Below, in pieces: positions 39,701-49,001 of a DNA stretch of 64,000 bases. The notes beneath the pieces were generated by a model. That model was not told the origin of the DNA and did not search any database. It saw nothing but the letters and a program-made list of their open reading frames with translations. This DNA is from Steroidobacter denitrificans (GTDB lineage Bacteria > Pseudomonadota > Gammaproteobacteria > Steroidobacterales > Steroidobacteraceae), in contig NZ_CP011971.1 in the NCBI RefSeq assembly GCF_001579945.1, positions 1-64,000 on the forward strand, read 5' to 3'. The position numbers were made by a program, and so were the translations under genes. The stretch's first letter is position 1. Each line of letters opens with the position of its first letter.

Positions 39701-40882
39701 GCCGTGCAGCCGCTCCAGCGCTTCGGCGAACTGTTCTGCTGCACGTCCGGCAGCGTTACGCCGCCGTTGCATATCGCCTTCTGCCAGCGCCAGTTGCGTG
39801 GCGTCGCGGTTGGCCGGATCGGCCTGCAGGGTATCAACGCGTTCGCGTGCCGCAAGGCTTGCTCGCCGGGTGTTGTCGCGCGCCGTGATGGCCGCGGCTT
39901 CCACCTCCTGCGCCTGCTCTAACGCAGCCTGTGCTTGGTTGCGTGCCGCGCTGGCATTATCGAAACCGGTTTGCGCCTGGCGCAGCTCGCGTGCCTGGCG
40001 GCGCGCCAGCATGCCGGTGTAGATGCAGTAGCGTTGCTCGAACTGTGCCACCGCCTGTTGCAGCTGGCGGGTTTCCTCCAGCCGGTTGCGATCCTCTTCA
40101 AGCTGGTTGAGCGCCTCGGCGACATCGCCCAACAGTTCATTCGGCAGCGGCGGCAGCGATTCGCTCAAGGCGCTGGAAAGGCCGGCTTCGTCAGGCTTTT
40201 TCGATAGCTGTGGCTGGCGCAGTTGTACCAGTGTGTCCATCAGTGCGTCGTAACGGCGCTGGCCGAGATGGAATAGACGTTCATCCACTGCGCGCCGATA
40301 GGCCTGGCCGCTTTCGAATAGTTGGCCTCGGCCGGTGATCGCCTCACGCAGGCGTTCACGGGTGAATATCTGGCGCTGGGCCGTAGTCAGCCACAAATCC
40401 CGGCCCAGGCGTGGACCGGACGCATCGGGGCTGCCTTCCAGCAGGAAGAACCAGCTGTCTACATGCGCGCGGCCGGCCACCGCCGATAGGCCCGCGCCCA
40501 GCGTCAGGTAGTGAGCAACGCCCTCAGCATCGCGCCGGCCGAACTCGATCCAGCTGTAACCGATACGGCGCGGATAGCTGCCCATCAGCAGGTTCCAGGC
40601 CATCTTCTTGCCGCTGTCGCCATCCGGCTCCACACGCGCCGGACGCAACTGCGCATCGAACAGCAGCGGCAGGGTCAGTGACAACACCTTGGATTTGCCG
40701 GTACCGTTGTTCCCGCGCAGCAGCAGGTGACCATCGTGAAACCAGAACTCCTCGCTGTCGTAGTGGAACAGTTCGATCAATCCGATGCGCAGCGGTTGCC
40801 AGCGTTCGCGCTGCGGTTCGGGCAGCGGTGGGCGGATGTCGGCAACGCTAAGATTGTCGGTTTGCGGCAGGTCTGTGGTCAC
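36698..40882 (-). CDS. jetC: JetC, SMC/MukB-like ATPase of type II Wadjet
   Basis: This 1394-residue condensin-like ATPase of the TIGR02680 type extrudes DNA loops. The N-terminal Walker A is LLRGNNGTGKSKVLSL. Long Gln/Glu/Arg/Ala-rich coiled coils occupy most of about residues 270-1050, with a hinge-like region near the middle. The C-terminal head has GPASSGERALGLTVPLFAA (signature) and Walker B LMLLDEAFAGID. Length and architecture are as expected. It overlaps jetB by 4 bp. Confidence 0.95.
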   Translation of the reverse strand: MTTDLPQTDNLSVADIRPPLPEPQRERWQPLRIGLIELFHYDSEEFWFHDGHLLLRGNNGTGKSKVLSLTLPLLFDAQLRPARVEPDGDSGKKMAWNLLMGSYPRRIGYSWIEFGRRDAEGVAHYLTLGAGLSAVAGRAHVDSWFFLLEGSPDASGPRLGRDLWLTTAQRQIFTRERLREAITGRGQLFESGQAYRRAVDERLFHLGQRRYDALMDTLVQLRQPQLSKKPDEAGLSSALSESLPPLPNELLGDVAEALNQLEEDRNRLEETRQLQQAVAQFEQRYCIYTGMLARRQARELRQAQTGFDNASAARNQAQAALEQAQEVEAAAITARDNTRRASLAARERVDTLQADPANRDATQLALAEGDMQRRRNAAGRAAEQFAEALERLHGEAERSEQRVRQAQDACGAVEAARAELRHAATALGIDASVDANPLLALDADALADSPSELQAGTQALQTAVSRRRQDLVLLRQRHAEVDQRLALRAQAATHRSDADTEHDEALEQRRQADLEAEREGSALTESWSRYGADLVQLKFDANGPLQQLAAWAAHPEGNNPALMALTGAWQATLARHAARQAELNGLRTAQQQQRAALTLEQAQLLGGEDTVPLEPFTRTPGIRGARPGAPLWRLLDFHPRLTAAERAGLEAALEASGLLDAWLSPDGNLADATGQPLLDTHWAHRLPVAGPCLNDALVPSLPEDSPVPASLLITLLAGVAWGMEDRQDAESWISADGRFRLGALSGAWRKSEARYIGHTARERARQQRLQEIDTAIAALDVADADLAQQFDTLQTARNLAAQEYRCAPSDQALQTAIVAAINAGQQATRARLRLEQANARLREAEQALQDVQQTLQHDAADLRLPAEADQLPAIEQMLEQFDHTRFGLSQAAQAWQRDRAALLEQQQREQDARTLHDQVEATLRHAREDADQATVRFTTLQRSVGAKVDALLQALRAAREASQRIETALQKAEDDLRAASERRAVAQTESTQKEQTLSTRSAERMHAAERVQRFAASGLLAAALPELAMPEIWSIDPALNLARRIEQDLRHLADGEQAWSRVTKQVAEDLNELQRALTALGHQAVSEPNDWGFTVHIQYQNRAERPDTLTALLAEDIAQRSELLSAREREVLENHLQAEIAAEIQRLMRAADERVSAINEELRKRPTSTGVRYRLKWEPLSAEEGAPAGLDVARERLLNTSADLWSAEDRRAIGSLLQQRIAAERARADAEVSGGSLAEQLARALDYRYWHRFAVQRLQDGQWRKLSGPASSGERALGLTVPLFAAIASFYGHGASRLAPRLMLLDEAFAGIDDAARAHCMGLIREFDLDFVITSEREWACYAELPGVAICQLQRREGVDAVFVSRWIWDGRARRVKNDPDRRFPPVNGICCDD

Positions 40883-42135
40883 AGGAGCGCCGCTTGCGAT
40901 GAGATACCGGTGGTGCGCATTTCAGCTTCCCCAAGAGAGAAACGCGCGATGGCTGGCAACGGCCGCACGCCGTCGATCTCGCGCGCAATCAGCGCCAGGC
41001 GTTGCAGACGCTCCAGTACGATCTGCGCCAACTCTCGTTCCGCGCCTGGCACGCGGGCTGATTTGCGCCAGTAGCGGCCATAGCGGTCGACGGCTTTGCG
41101 CAGGAATGCAGCAATTTCCTCTTCGGCGACGTGCAGCGGCGCGCGCGTCTGACGCAGCGCCTGTGCCAGGTATTCGGCCACCAGCAAGGTGGCATGCGCA
41201 TCGGTGCCTTCGGCCGGCATTGCCACGTCGGTCAGTTGGCCGCTGGCGTCGGCCAGCGCCAGCCCTTCGGCACGCTGCTCGGCAACGAGGCCGGTGGCCT
41301 CGCATAGGCGGGCGGCCATCGTGCCGCGCTGATTGAAAAAATAGGCCTGGGCGTCCGGCGTCAGCGTATCGGTATAGAGCACCGGGTCATCGAGCAGGCG
41401 CCGTGCCAGTGCATGGCGCAGCGCGTCGCGCCGGCCTTGCTCGCTATCGGCAGTATGTGCCGTGACCAGAGCATGCAGCCGCGCCTCTGTATTCCCCGGT
41501 GCTTCTCCAGTCGGCCAGGTCGAGGGGCCGCGTACGGCGGCCAGTAATCCGGCTAGCAGGCGCCGCTGCACATCGTACAGGGCATCGGACTGCTGCCAGC
41601 CGCTGTCGTGCACGAAGCTTTGCTCATCGCCGGCCACGCGTTCCAGTACACCATGGTCCAGTAGTGTGCGGCACACCGTGACCAGTTCGCGCCGCTCGGA
41701 TGCGCTGCGCAGCGTGAACGTGTATCCCAGTGCCGCAAGTGCGGGATCGGCGACTTCCGCCATGATCCGTTCGCCAAGCAGCTGCAGGGTAATCTGCGGG
41801 TCGGCCCTTTCGAGCACCGCACAGGCCAGGCACAGCAGCACATAGCGTCGTCGGTCATAGTCTGGCAGGCCGCGCGTGGCATCGAGCAGATCGGTCGGTC
41901 GTTTGAACAGCCGCGCACCCTCGCGATCGACATGCAACGGCCAGCCGGCTTCGCGTGCGAACCACTCACGCAGACGTTCGGCCTGACGCCGGACGGCGAA
42001 GAATTCTGTATGTTGTGAAGACATCAGCGGATGCAGCAGCAAGGCGCGCAGTGCCCGTCGGAACTCGTCCTGTTGCTGCAGGCGCTGCAGCTCGCCGACA
42101 TGCCGGGCAGTTGAACGCGATGCCCGCGCGTTCAT
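40879..42135 (-). CDS. jetB: JetB, kite-like subunit of type II Wadjet
   Basis: This 418-residue protein of the TIGR02678 (DUF2398) type is the MukE/kite-like partner that bridges kleisin and ATPase. Typical stretches are LQQQDEFRRALRALLLHPLMS near the start, RRRYVLLCLACAVLERADPQITL, and a C-terminal LIAREIDGVRPLPAIARFSLG. It overlaps jetA upstream and jetC downstream by 4 bp each, so stoichiometric coupling is likely. Confidence 0.93.
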   Translation of the reverse strand: MNARASRSTARHVGELQRLQQQDEFRRALRALLLHPLMSSQHTEFFAVRRQAERLREWFAREAGWPLHVDREGARLFKRPTDLLDATRGLPDYDRRRYVLLCLACAVLERADPQITLQLLGERIMAEVADPALAALGYTFTLRSASERRELVTVCRTLLDHGVLERVAGDEQSFVHDSGWQQSDALYDVQRRLLAGLLAAVRGPSTWPTGEAPGNTEARLHALVTAHTADSEQGRRDALRHALARRLLDDPVLYTDTLTPDAQAYFFNQRGTMAARLCEATGLVAEQRAEGLALADASGQLTDVAMPAEGTDAHATLLVAEYLAQALRQTRAPLHVAEEEIAAFLRKAVDRYGRYWRKSARVPGAERELAQIVLERLQRLALIAREIDGVRPLPAIARFSLGEAEMRTTGISSQAALL

Positions 42136-43655
42136 GCGCCTTCCTGCGTGGTGCAGATAGTCAATACATGGTCACGGCCCGAGAAAACGCCGGCTGGCGT
42201 GTGCAATTGTGCCCGGCTATCCCAACTCATCGGCTCCAGGCGGATGTGGAGAAGACCATCACCGGTGTAACGCTCCACGGTCTGGTCCGGATTCTGCTGT
42301 TCGGCCAGCGCTTCACCCAGCAGCCCCAGGAACAGGGCGAACTCGCGCGCATTCAGCTCGCCAATTTCGGAAAGCCGGAGGGGATGCCCGGTGGCCAGAC
42401 GCCGTCGCGCGGCTTCGACCTGGGATGATTCTTCGGCTAATTGTTGCGCCATCAGTTCACGTTCGCGGTTGCGTTCGCGTACACGAGGTAGAGGTCCCCG
42501 TGGTGCCGCCTCACCATACTCGCGCAGGCGCGGGTTGATCGCCAGCGGCGGCGCATCCAGCCATGAAACGTTGGCCGGTACATCTTCATCCGTTTGTATA
42601 TCGAGCGAAAAATGTCGTGCGGGATTCAGCGCGAAGGCGGCCCGTGCCAGCCGATGGGCATCATCGTCGCTGTCACAGCCGGCAAACCATTGCGCCAGCA
42701 TACGAAAATCTGCCGAACGGTCGCTGCGTCCGCTGCGACGCTCATTGACTGCAGAGATCGCACCCAGCAGTTGCGGGATCGCCGCGCGCGCACGGGCGCG
42801 CAACAGTTCTGCTTGAGGCGGCTCGCCGCCATTGGTCAGAAACCAGCCACGCAGTCCCCGCCATCGCTCGCGCCAGGCGTCGTGGCGCCGCCGCGCTTCA
42901 TTGACGCGTTCATCCGCGTCGCCAGGGGCGGCATCGCGCGCCTCACGCTCGGCGACCAGCTGCAACACAGTGTCTATGGAGGTAGATAGCTCGTGGAGCG
43001 TACGAGCAATGGTATCGGAGCGTCGGATCAGATCACCCATGAATCGCTCCAGGTATTCAATCAGACGTCGTTTATAGGCCGCAACGGTAGTGGCATCGGC
43101 CTGCTGTAGTTCCAGGCTGCGTGCGACACCCGCCATGAACGTCTGTGCATTGGCGGCCAGGTCCTCGAGCACGCGCACCAGATCACGCAGGACTTCGTGT
43201 GCCTTGGCTACGTCTACGATGTCCTCGCCAAGCAATCGGTGTAGCGCCCGCAAGCGGCTGTCTATGTCTTCCAGCGCCACGGTCTGCAGTTCGGCGCGGT
43301 GGCGCAGCGTCTGCTCGAATGCTGCGAGGCCGATCTCTACGGCTTCACCTCCACGCGACAGCCGGTACAGGAAGCGCGCGCGGTAGTAGTCGCTGAGCGT
43401 GGCGACGCGCGCCATGTCCGGCTGCGACTCCAGGTTGCCCCATGCAGCGAGCTGCTCCAATGCCAGGGCGACTTCTTCCTGTGCGGGTGGAGTGCCGCTC
43501 CAGGTCGCACCGGCCAATACCTCATCGGGCCGCAGCTGCAGGCGGTACTGGCGTTTCGCAGCGGCGAAGACGTCCATAATGGCGCGGTACAGCGCCGCTT
43601 TGTCGGCGGTGACATGGCGAAACAGGTCGGTCGAAGTAGCGGTGATCGTTGTCAT
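42132..43655 (-). CDS. jetA: JetA, kleisin-like subunit of type II Wadjet
   Basis: This 507-residue protein of the TIGR02677 (DUF2397) type is the MukF/kleisin-like subunit and first gene of the operon. The N-terminal LFRHVTADKAALYRAIMDVFAAAKRQYRLQL begins a winged-helix region, and a long helical middle follows (about residues 120-290). The C-terminus ends in PAGVFSGRDHVLTICTTQ. The 98-bp gap 43656-43753 upstream should carry the operon promoter; I see no clear hexamers there. Confidence 0.93.
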   Translation of the reverse strand: MTTITATSTDLFRHVTADKAALYRAIMDVFAAAKRQYRLQLRPDEVLAGATWSGTPPAQEEVALALEQLAAWGNLESQPDMARVATLSDYYRARFLYRLSRGGEAVEIGLAAFEQTLRHRAELQTVALEDIDSRLRALHRLLGEDIVDVAKAHEVLRDLVRVLEDLAANAQTFMAGVARSLELQQADATTVAAYKRRLIEYLERFMGDLIRRSDTIARTLHELSTSIDTVLQLVAEREARDAAPGDADERVNEARRRHDAWRERWRGLRGWFLTNGGEPPQAELLRARARAAIPQLLGAISAVNERRSGRSDRSADFRMLAQWFAGCDSDDDAHRLARAAFALNPARHFSLDIQTDEDVPANVSWLDAPPLAINPRLREYGEAAPRGPLPRVRERNRERELMAQQLAEESSQVEAARRRLATGHPLRLSEIGELNAREFALFLGLLGEALAEQQNPDQTVERYTGDGLLHIRLEPMSWDSRAQLHTPAGVFSGRDHVLTICTTQEGA

Positions 43656-43753
43656 TACATCTATAGATCCGCCATCGCCTTACTCCCTGGGCCGAAATCA
43701 TCAGTCCGGCCGATCGCCGCCAGGCGCAGCGCCTGCCGGCATGGCACTCAAGG

Positions 43754-45103
43754 TCAGGTGATCTTGGGCAGGTGGCTCAAGGCGGTCTGGATCGCCTCGG
43801 CCGGGTGTTCATAGTCCCGCAGGTCGCCGGCGAAATAGCGGTCGTAGGCGGCCATGTCGAAATGCCCGTGACCCGACAGGTTGAACAACAGCGTTTTGGG
43901 TTCACCGCTGTGCGCACAATCCCTGGCCGCCCGGATGGTCGCGGCGATGGCGTGATTCGACTCGGGTGCCGGGACGATGCCTTCGGTGCGCGCGAACAGC
44001 ACGCCGGCTTCGAAGGTCTCGAGTTGCGGGATGGCGACTGCCTCGACCAGGCCTTCCTGGACGAGTTGGCTGACGAGCGGTGCGGCACCGTGATAACGCA
44101 GGCCGCCGGCATGGATGCCCGGCGGCACGAAGTCATGGCCGAGCGTATGCATCTTCAGTAGCGGCGTCAGGCCCGTCGCATCGCCGTAGTCATAGGCATA
44201 CACGCCCTTTGTGAGAGTCGGACAGGAGGCCGGTTCCACCGCCAGCAGCCGGACCTGGCGGCCTGCTGCCTTGTCGGCAAAGAAGGGAAATGCAAGGCCG
44301 GCGAAATTCGAGCCGCCACCGCAGGAGGCGATGACGATGTCGGGGTAGTCGCCGGCCATTTCCATTTGTTTGCGAGCTTCCAGGCCGATGACGGTCTGAT
44401 GCAGCATCACATGATTCAACACTGAGCCAAGCGCATAATTGGTGTCGGCGCGTCCGGCGGCCTCCTCCACGGCTTCCGAAATGGCGATGCCGAGTGATCC
44501 CGGTGTATCGGGCTGTGTCTTGAGGATCTGCCGTCCGGCATTCGTCATGTCGGTCGGACTTGCAAAGACCTCCGCACCCCAGGTCTGCATCATGGAGCGC
44601 CGATAGGGCTTTTGCTGATAACTGACCTTGACCATGTAGACGCGCACCTCGAGGCCCAACAGCTGGCCGGCGAGCGCTAGCGAACAGCCCCATTGTCCGG
44701 CACCCGTTTCCGTGGTCAGGCGGCGGATACCCGCAACTCGATTGTAATAGGCCTGCGGAATGGAGGTGTTCGGCTTATGCGAGCCCGCGGGACTGACCGA
44801 TTCATTCTTGTAATAGATCTTCGCCGGAGTCTTCAGAGCCTGTTCGAGGCGGTGGGCACGGTGCAGCGGCGCGGGACGCCAGAGGCGCAAAATTTCACGC
44901 ACTTCTTCGGGTATCTCGATCCAACGTTCGACACTGACTTCCTGCTCGATCAGCGTGGGCGGAAAGATTGCGGCCAACGCATCCAGCGTCACGGGCTTGC
45001 CGTCCGGCCCCAGCGGCGGTGGTGGAGGATTGGGAAGATCGGCCACCACGTTGTACCAATGGGTGGGCAGGCTGGATTCCTCCAGCAGGAATTTCGTGGT
45101 CAT
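43754..45103 (-). CDS. trpB: TrpB2-type tryptophan synthase beta-like PLP enzyme
   Basis: This 449-residue PLP enzyme belongs to the TrpB2 branch, longer than TrpB1, with the N-terminal extension [23 protein letters not shown] typical of that branch. The PLP lysine lies in [21 protein letters not shown], and the phosphate-binding loop is [17 protein letters not shown]. Such enzymes make tryptophan from indole and serine without a standard TrpA partner; some act as serine deaminases. No other trp gene is nearby. It appears to be the first core gene after the accessory region. Confidence 0.93.
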   Translation of the reverse strand: MTTKFLLEESSLPTHWYNVVADLPNPPPPPLGPDGKPVTLDALAAIFPPTLIEQEVSVERWIEIPEEVREILRLWRPAPLHRAHRLEQALKTPAKIYYKNESVSPAGSHKPNTSIPQAYYNRVAGIRRLTTETGAGQWGCSLALAGQLLGLEVRVYMVKVSYQQKPYRRSMMQTWGAEVFASPTDMTNAGRQILKTQPDTPGSLGIAISEAVEEAAGRADTNYALGSVLNHVMLHQTVIGLEARKQMEMAGDYPDIVIASCGGGSNFAGLAFPFFADKAAGRQVRLLAVEPASCPTLTKGVYAYDYGDATGLTPLLKMHTLGHDFVPPGIHAGGLRYHGAAPLVSQLVQEGLVEAVAIPQLETFEAGVLFARTEGIVPAPESNHAIAATIRAARDCAHSGEPKTLLFNLSGHGHFDMAAYDRYFAGDLRDYEHPAEAIQTALSHLPKIT

Positions 45104-45220
45104 CGATGCACTCCATACAGGGCTGCGGGGGAGGATACCATCCGTCGGTCTGCTTCATAGGGCGACCAAGGTTGTAATGTATACTGGGGCATGGCATCCG
45201 GACGAAGCAGAGGAAAATTC

Positions 45221-46060
45221 ATGTCCATCGGATTGACGGGTCTCGAAAACAAGATCGCCATCGTCACGGGTGCCGGACGCATGAGGAGCATCGGCCGGCC
45301 GATTGCCGTGACCCTCGCTCGCGCAGGCTGTGATGTAGTGCTGACCGGCACAGGACGAGCACCCGAGCGTTACCCCGAGGACGAGCGGGCGGCCGGCTGG
45401 CAGGATATCGAGTCCGTGGCCGAGGAGATTCGCGGGCTTGGGCGTCGGGCTCTCGCGGTGGTTTCCGATGTATCCAAGCCCGAAGCGGTCGAAGCGCTGC
45501 TTGATCGCGTGACCCGCGAGCTTGGCGGTGTGGATGTGCTGGTGAACAACGCCGGCGCCACTCGTGGAACGGATCGTGTACCTGTAGTTGATTTGTCAAA
45601 CGAAGAATGGCATCGGGTCCTGGGTACGAATTTGCACGGTGTTTTCTATATGTCCAAGACCTGCGCGCAGCGTATGGTGGCGCAGGGCCGCGGCGGCAGC
45701 ATCATAAATATTTCCAGTCTGGCGACGCGGCTGCTCGCTGCAGAGACCGGCGCCTATGCGGCTTCCAAGGTTGCCGTGAATGCGCTCTCGACGGTGATGG
45801 CGGCGGAACTCGGGCCGCATGGCATTCGTGTGAATGCCATCTGTCCAGGCATCATCGATACCAGCCGCCTCGACGATGTCGGTCGGGGGGAGATGTGGGC
45901 CGGCATGCTGAAGGCCTTTGTACCGCTCGGACGTGCCGGTACGGGCGAAGATATCGCCAATGCAGTCACTTTTCTTTGTAGTGATCAGGGTGCCTGGATC
46001 AGCGGCCAGAGTATCTACATCGACGGCGGACATAACTTCACGCCGCGTCGTCCGCAGTAA
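45221..46060 (+). CDS. Short-chain dehydrogenase/reductase
   Basis: This SDR oxidoreductase of 279 residues starts at the ATG at 45221, preceded by AGAGG; an upstream in-frame ATG at 45191 is less likely. The nucleotide-binding segment is AIVTGAGRMRSIGRPIA, slightly longer than the usual glycine motif. NNAG is present, and the catalytic Ser, Tyr and Lys fall in NISSLATRLLAAETGAYAASK. GGHNFTPRRPQ ends the protein. Substrate unknown. It diverges from trpB2 and could belong to the lipid or steroid catabolic set found downstream. Confidence 0.92.
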   Translation: MSIGLTGLENKIAIVTGAGRMRSIGRPIAVTLARAGCDVVLTGTGRAPERYPEDERAAGWQDIESVAEEIRGLGRRALAVVSDVSKPEAVEALLDRVTRELGGVDVLVNNAGATRGTDRVPVVDLSNEEWHRVLGTNLHGVFYMSKTCAQRMVAQGRGGSIINISSLATRLLAAETGAYAASKVAVNALSTVMAAELGPHGIRVNAICPGIIDTSRLDDVGRGEMWAGMLKAFVPLGRAGTGEDIANAVTFLCSDQGAWISGQSIYIDGGHNFTPRRPQ

Positions 46061-46070
46061 CGACCGGGAA

Positions 46071-46089
46071 GGACGGCGATACGCCGTCC
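46071..46089. terminator. 8-bp hairpin after the SDR gene
   Basis: GGACGGCG (46071-46078) pairs with CGCCGTCC (46082-46089) around a three-base loop, ten bases after the SDR stop and between convergent genes. No T-run follows. It is a weak terminator candidate. Confidence 0.4.
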
Positions 46090-46220
46090 AGTGGCGCACG
46101 TGTCCGGAGTCTCAGGCACTCCGGCAGGTTATACAGGAAGCCGCGAGCATTGTTGTTGCGGCAGGCACGCACACTGCCCATGAACCTCGTGCATTTTCCT
46201 TTTCTGGAGCAAGACCGAGC

Positions 46221-46697
46221 TTAGGCTGCCGCGGCTGGGCTCGGACCGTCCGGTGGCATCTGCAGGAATTCTATCAGTATCGGATCGTTCGGGCGCTCGA
46301 GATAGGTGAAGGTCGTATTTGCGTTGTAGCGCTTGTACCAGATCACTTGGTAGCCGAGCGGGTTCACTTTCTTTATCCAGCTGTCGCAGTCGTCCACGCG
46401 GAACTGTACATGATGGATGCCTTCGCGGCCGCGTTCGATAAATTCGCGGTGTGGACTCTCGCCGCCCTGCCATTCGATGAGTTCGATCTCGAGATCGCCG
46501 CTGCGACCGAAAGCGATGGCGAGTTTCACATCTGCAAGATGTCCGCGATATGTGACCGCTTTGACCGATCCGTCCACAGGAGTGAAGGGACCATACAGCG
46601 GCTCGTAGAGCTCCATGGCGGCTTGCAGATTGCGCACTACGTGGCCGAGTTGCGTGATCGGCGGCAGGCCGAGTTGCTTGAGGGTATCGCCAGTCAT
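46221..46697 (-). CDS. VOC (glyoxalase-fold) family protein
   Basis: This 158-residue vicinal-oxygen-chelate protein has metal-ligand positions that fit His in QLGHVVRN, Glu in DLEIELIEWQ, His in GIHHVQFRVDD and Glu in LIEFLQMP, the pattern of methylmalonyl-CoA epimerase or glyoxalase-like enzymes. A role as epimerase in propionyl-CoA metabolism would suit the nearby side-chain degradation genes, since that pathway releases propionyl-CoA, but the substrate is not proven. It is convergent with the SDR gene. Confidence 0.85.
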   Translation of the reverse strand: MTGDTLKQLGLPPITQLGHVVRNLQAAMELYEPLYGPFTPVDGSVKAVTYRGHLADVKLAIAFGRSGDLEIELIEWQGGESPHREFIERGREGIHHVQFRVDDCDSWIKKVNPLGYQVIWYKRYNANTTFTYLERPNDPILIEFLQMPPDGPSPAAAA

Positions 46698-47056
46698 CGA
46701 AGTTTCCTTATCGAAATTTCCTAAGAACTTCTAATAAAATAAATCTTCACGACGTTGCCGCAGCCGAAAAATCCCTGTGAGCGTCATGTCGTTGGAGTCT
46801 CCAAGGAGTAATGCCGGACCACTGCGCCAGGGTGTACGCTCCGGTGCCGCGGCTTCCTGCGAACACGATCCCCGCAGCAGCGCCTTGCGCCGCTTACGAG
46901 GATCGATCACCTTATCGTAGCCGAGCTGTCTGCAATCGGGAAGCTCCTCCCGCCTGCTCGGCGGCGATGCGGGGCGGTACTTCATCGAGCTTTGTCGCGG
47001 CCGTTTCGCTCGACCTGCCGAAAATTTTTCAGCTTTCGGAACCATAGGATCCAGCC
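46698..47056. other. Intergenic region before the LLM oxidoreductase
   Basis: These 359 bases hold no convincing gene. The first 45 bases are A+T-rich (ttccttatcgaaatttccta, then aataaaataaat) and probably carry the promoter of the minus-strand VOC gene. An AGGATCC ribosome site precedes the ATG at 47057. A minus-strand frame at 46731-47045 has low-complexity composition and is not supported. Confidence 0.5.
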
Positions 47057-48067
47057 ATGAAGATCTACACCACAGCCCCGTTCGAGGATCCGCGCCAGGC
47101 GCGCACCCTCTATCCCGATCTCGAGCAGATCGGCTATGACGGCGTGTTCTCTTTCGAGGCCAAGCACGATCCCTTCCTGCCGCTGGCCGTGGCGGCGGAG
47201 CACACGCGTACGCTGCGGCTGGGCACGGGCATCGCGATCGCCTTTGCGCGCAACCCCATGAATCTGGCCAATCTCGGCTACGATTTACAGTCGATCAGCG
47301 GCGGGCGTTTCGTGTTGGGTCTGGGCTCGCAGGTCAAGCCGCACATCGAGAAGCGCTTCAGTTCCGTGTGGACACATCCCGCCGAGCGTATGCGCGAAAT
47401 CGTACTGGCCATCAAGGCGATCTGGAATTGCTGGGAGGGACGGGCAGAACTCGATTTTCGCGGCAGGTTCTACACCCACACCCTCATGATCCCGGCCTTC
47501 AATCCCGGACCGAATCCTTTCGGTCCTCCGCCCATCCTCACCGGCGGCTTCGGACCGCTGATGACCGCGGTGGCAGGTGAAGTGGCTGATGGCTTTATCG
47601 CGCATCCTTTCAACACCCGCCGCTCGTTGCTGGAGAACACCTTGCCGGCACTCGAGCGCGGGCTGGCGAAATCAGGACGTCAACGCGCCGATATCGAAGT
47701 CATCGCCGCGACGCTGGTGGTGACCGCGGACACGGCAGAGGCATTCGCGGCCGCCAAGCTGGCCGCACGCAAGCAGTTGGCGTTTTACGGATCCACACCT
47801 GCCTATCGCCCGACACTGGCGGCGCATGGCTGGGACGACATTCATATGGAGCTCAATCGTCTCTCCAAGGCCGGACGCTGGGAGGAGATGACCCATCTCA
47901 TCGACGATGAAGTGTTGCACGAGATCGCGGTGGTCGGCGAGCCGCACACCATCGCGACCAAACTGCAGGCTCGCCTCGAGGGCATTGCCGATGGCGTGAG
48001 CCTGACACATAACCGCTGTCCGGATCCTGGACACTGGGCGAGCGTCGTGCGGGAGCTCAGGCGCTAG
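47057..48067 (+). CDS. F420-dependent LLM-class oxidoreductase (TIGR03617-like)
   Basis: This 336-residue TIM-barrel enzyme of the luciferase-like family matches the TIGR03617 group predicted to use coenzyme F420 rather than FMN. Visible features are IGYDGVFSFEAKHDPFLPLAVAAEHT, LRLGTGIAIAFARNP, SGGRFVLGLGSQVKPHIEKRF and GGFGPLMTAVAGEVADGFIAHPF. The presence of an FO synthase gene at 61338-63743 supports F420 availability. Substrate unknown; TIGR03617 enzymes are often near lipid or steroid catabolism genes, as here. Confidence 0.88.
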   Translation: MKIYTTAPFEDPRQARTLYPDLEQIGYDGVFSFEAKHDPFLPLAVAAEHTRTLRLGTGIAIAFARNPMNLANLGYDLQSISGGRFVLGLGSQVKPHIEKRFSSVWTHPAERMREIVLAIKAIWNCWEGRAELDFRGRFYTHTLMIPAFNPGPNPFGPPPILTGGFGPLMTAVAGEVADGFIAHPFNTRRSLLENTLPALERGLAKSGRQRADIEVIAATLVVTADTAEAFAAAKLAARKQLAFYGSTPAYRPTLAAHGWDDIHMELNRLSKAGRWEEMTHLIDDEVLHEIAVVGEPHTIATKLQARLEGIADGVSLTHNRCPDPGHWASVVRELRR

Positions 48068-48188
48068 CGCAGCGCATGACAGGTGCCGAGGTTGCCGGCA
48101 GGGCTTTCCTGAAGCGCTGAAGCGTCGCGCTCGCTCATCCACCCCGCAGGATTCTACCGAGAGGACGGCAACGGATTTTCGGCTTTGG

Positions 48189-49001
48189 TCAGACCTTCAG
48201 CAGCGCCAGCCAGTCGCGTTGCCGGTCTGCATAGACCAGGAAGTGGGGATTGAGGATCTCGGCCTTGGCATTGTAGGTGAGCGGTGTCCCGTCCAGCTTC
48301 ACTACCGCACCGCCCGCAGCGCACACCACCGCCTGGGCCGCGGCGGTGTCCCACTCGCTGGTGGGGCCGAGGCGCGGATAGAGGTCGGCCGTCCCCTCGG
48401 CGATCAGGCAAAATTTCAGCGAACTGCCCACGGATAACAATTCGTGAGGCCCCAGCTGGGCCAGTAGGCCATCCAGGGAGGTGCCCCGATGCGATTTGCT
48501 GCCCACCACCCGCACGGGCGAAGCCGCGCGGGCCTGGACATGGATGGGCTCGGCAGCCGCCGTACCGTGGCGGCGCCAGGCACCTACGCCGGGTAGCCCG
48601 GCATAGGTCGTCTTGCGCACCGGTACATGCACCACGCCGAGCGTCGGCGCGTGAGCCTCGATGAGCGCGATATTGACCGTGAATTCGCCGTTGCGCGCCA
48701 GAAACTCCCTGGTGCCGTCGAGCGGATCGACCAGCCAGTAACGGCTCCAGCGGGCGCGCTGCTCGTAAGGCAGCAGCTGCGCCGACTCTTCCGAGAGCAG
48801 CGGAATCTCAGGTGTCAGCGCCTGTAGCGCCCCTTCGATCACGCTGTGCGCGCGCAGGTCCGCAAGTGTCACCGGCGAGTCGTCCGCCTTGGTGCGTGCA
48901 CCTGCATCCTGGGAGGCGTAGACCTCGAGAATCTCCTCGCCCGCCCGCCGGGCGATGTCAACGATGCGCTCCAGCAGCGCTGCCGGCTCGAGTGTACTCA
49001 T
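48189..49001 (-). CDS. cysQ: 3'(2'),5'-bisphosphate nucleotidase CysQ
   Basis: CysQ hydrolyses 3'-phosphoadenosine 5'-phosphate or PAPS and so controls the sulfate-assimilation intermediate pool. The protein is 270 residues of the inositol-monophosphatase fold. Metal-binding motifs are the acidic [15 protein letters not shown] region, [12 protein letters not shown] and, near the C-terminus, [11 protein letters not shown]. The start overlaps cysNC by 4 bp, making it the last gene of the sulfate-activation operon. Confidence 0.94.
   Translation of the reverse strand: MSTLEPAALLERIVDIARRAGEEILEVYASQDAGARTKADDSPVTLADLRAHSVIEGALQALTPEIPLLSEESAQLLPYEQRARWSRYWLVDPLDGTREFLARNGEFTVNIALIEAHAPTLGVVHVPVRKTTYAGLPGVGAWRRHGTAAAEPIHVQARAASPVRVVGSKSHRGTSLDGLLAQLGPHELLSVGSSLKFCLIAEGTADLYPRLGPTSEWDTAAAQAVVCAAGGAVVKLDGTPLTYNAKAEILNPHFLVYADRQRDWLALLKV

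Noticed and set aside
46731..47045. 104-codon minus-strand frame containing YDKVIDPRKRRKALLRG, faintly like the C-terminus of an acyl-CoA carboxylase beta subunit
   Set aside because: The likeness covers only a few residues, the rest is low-complexity, and there is no ribosome site; at most a relic.
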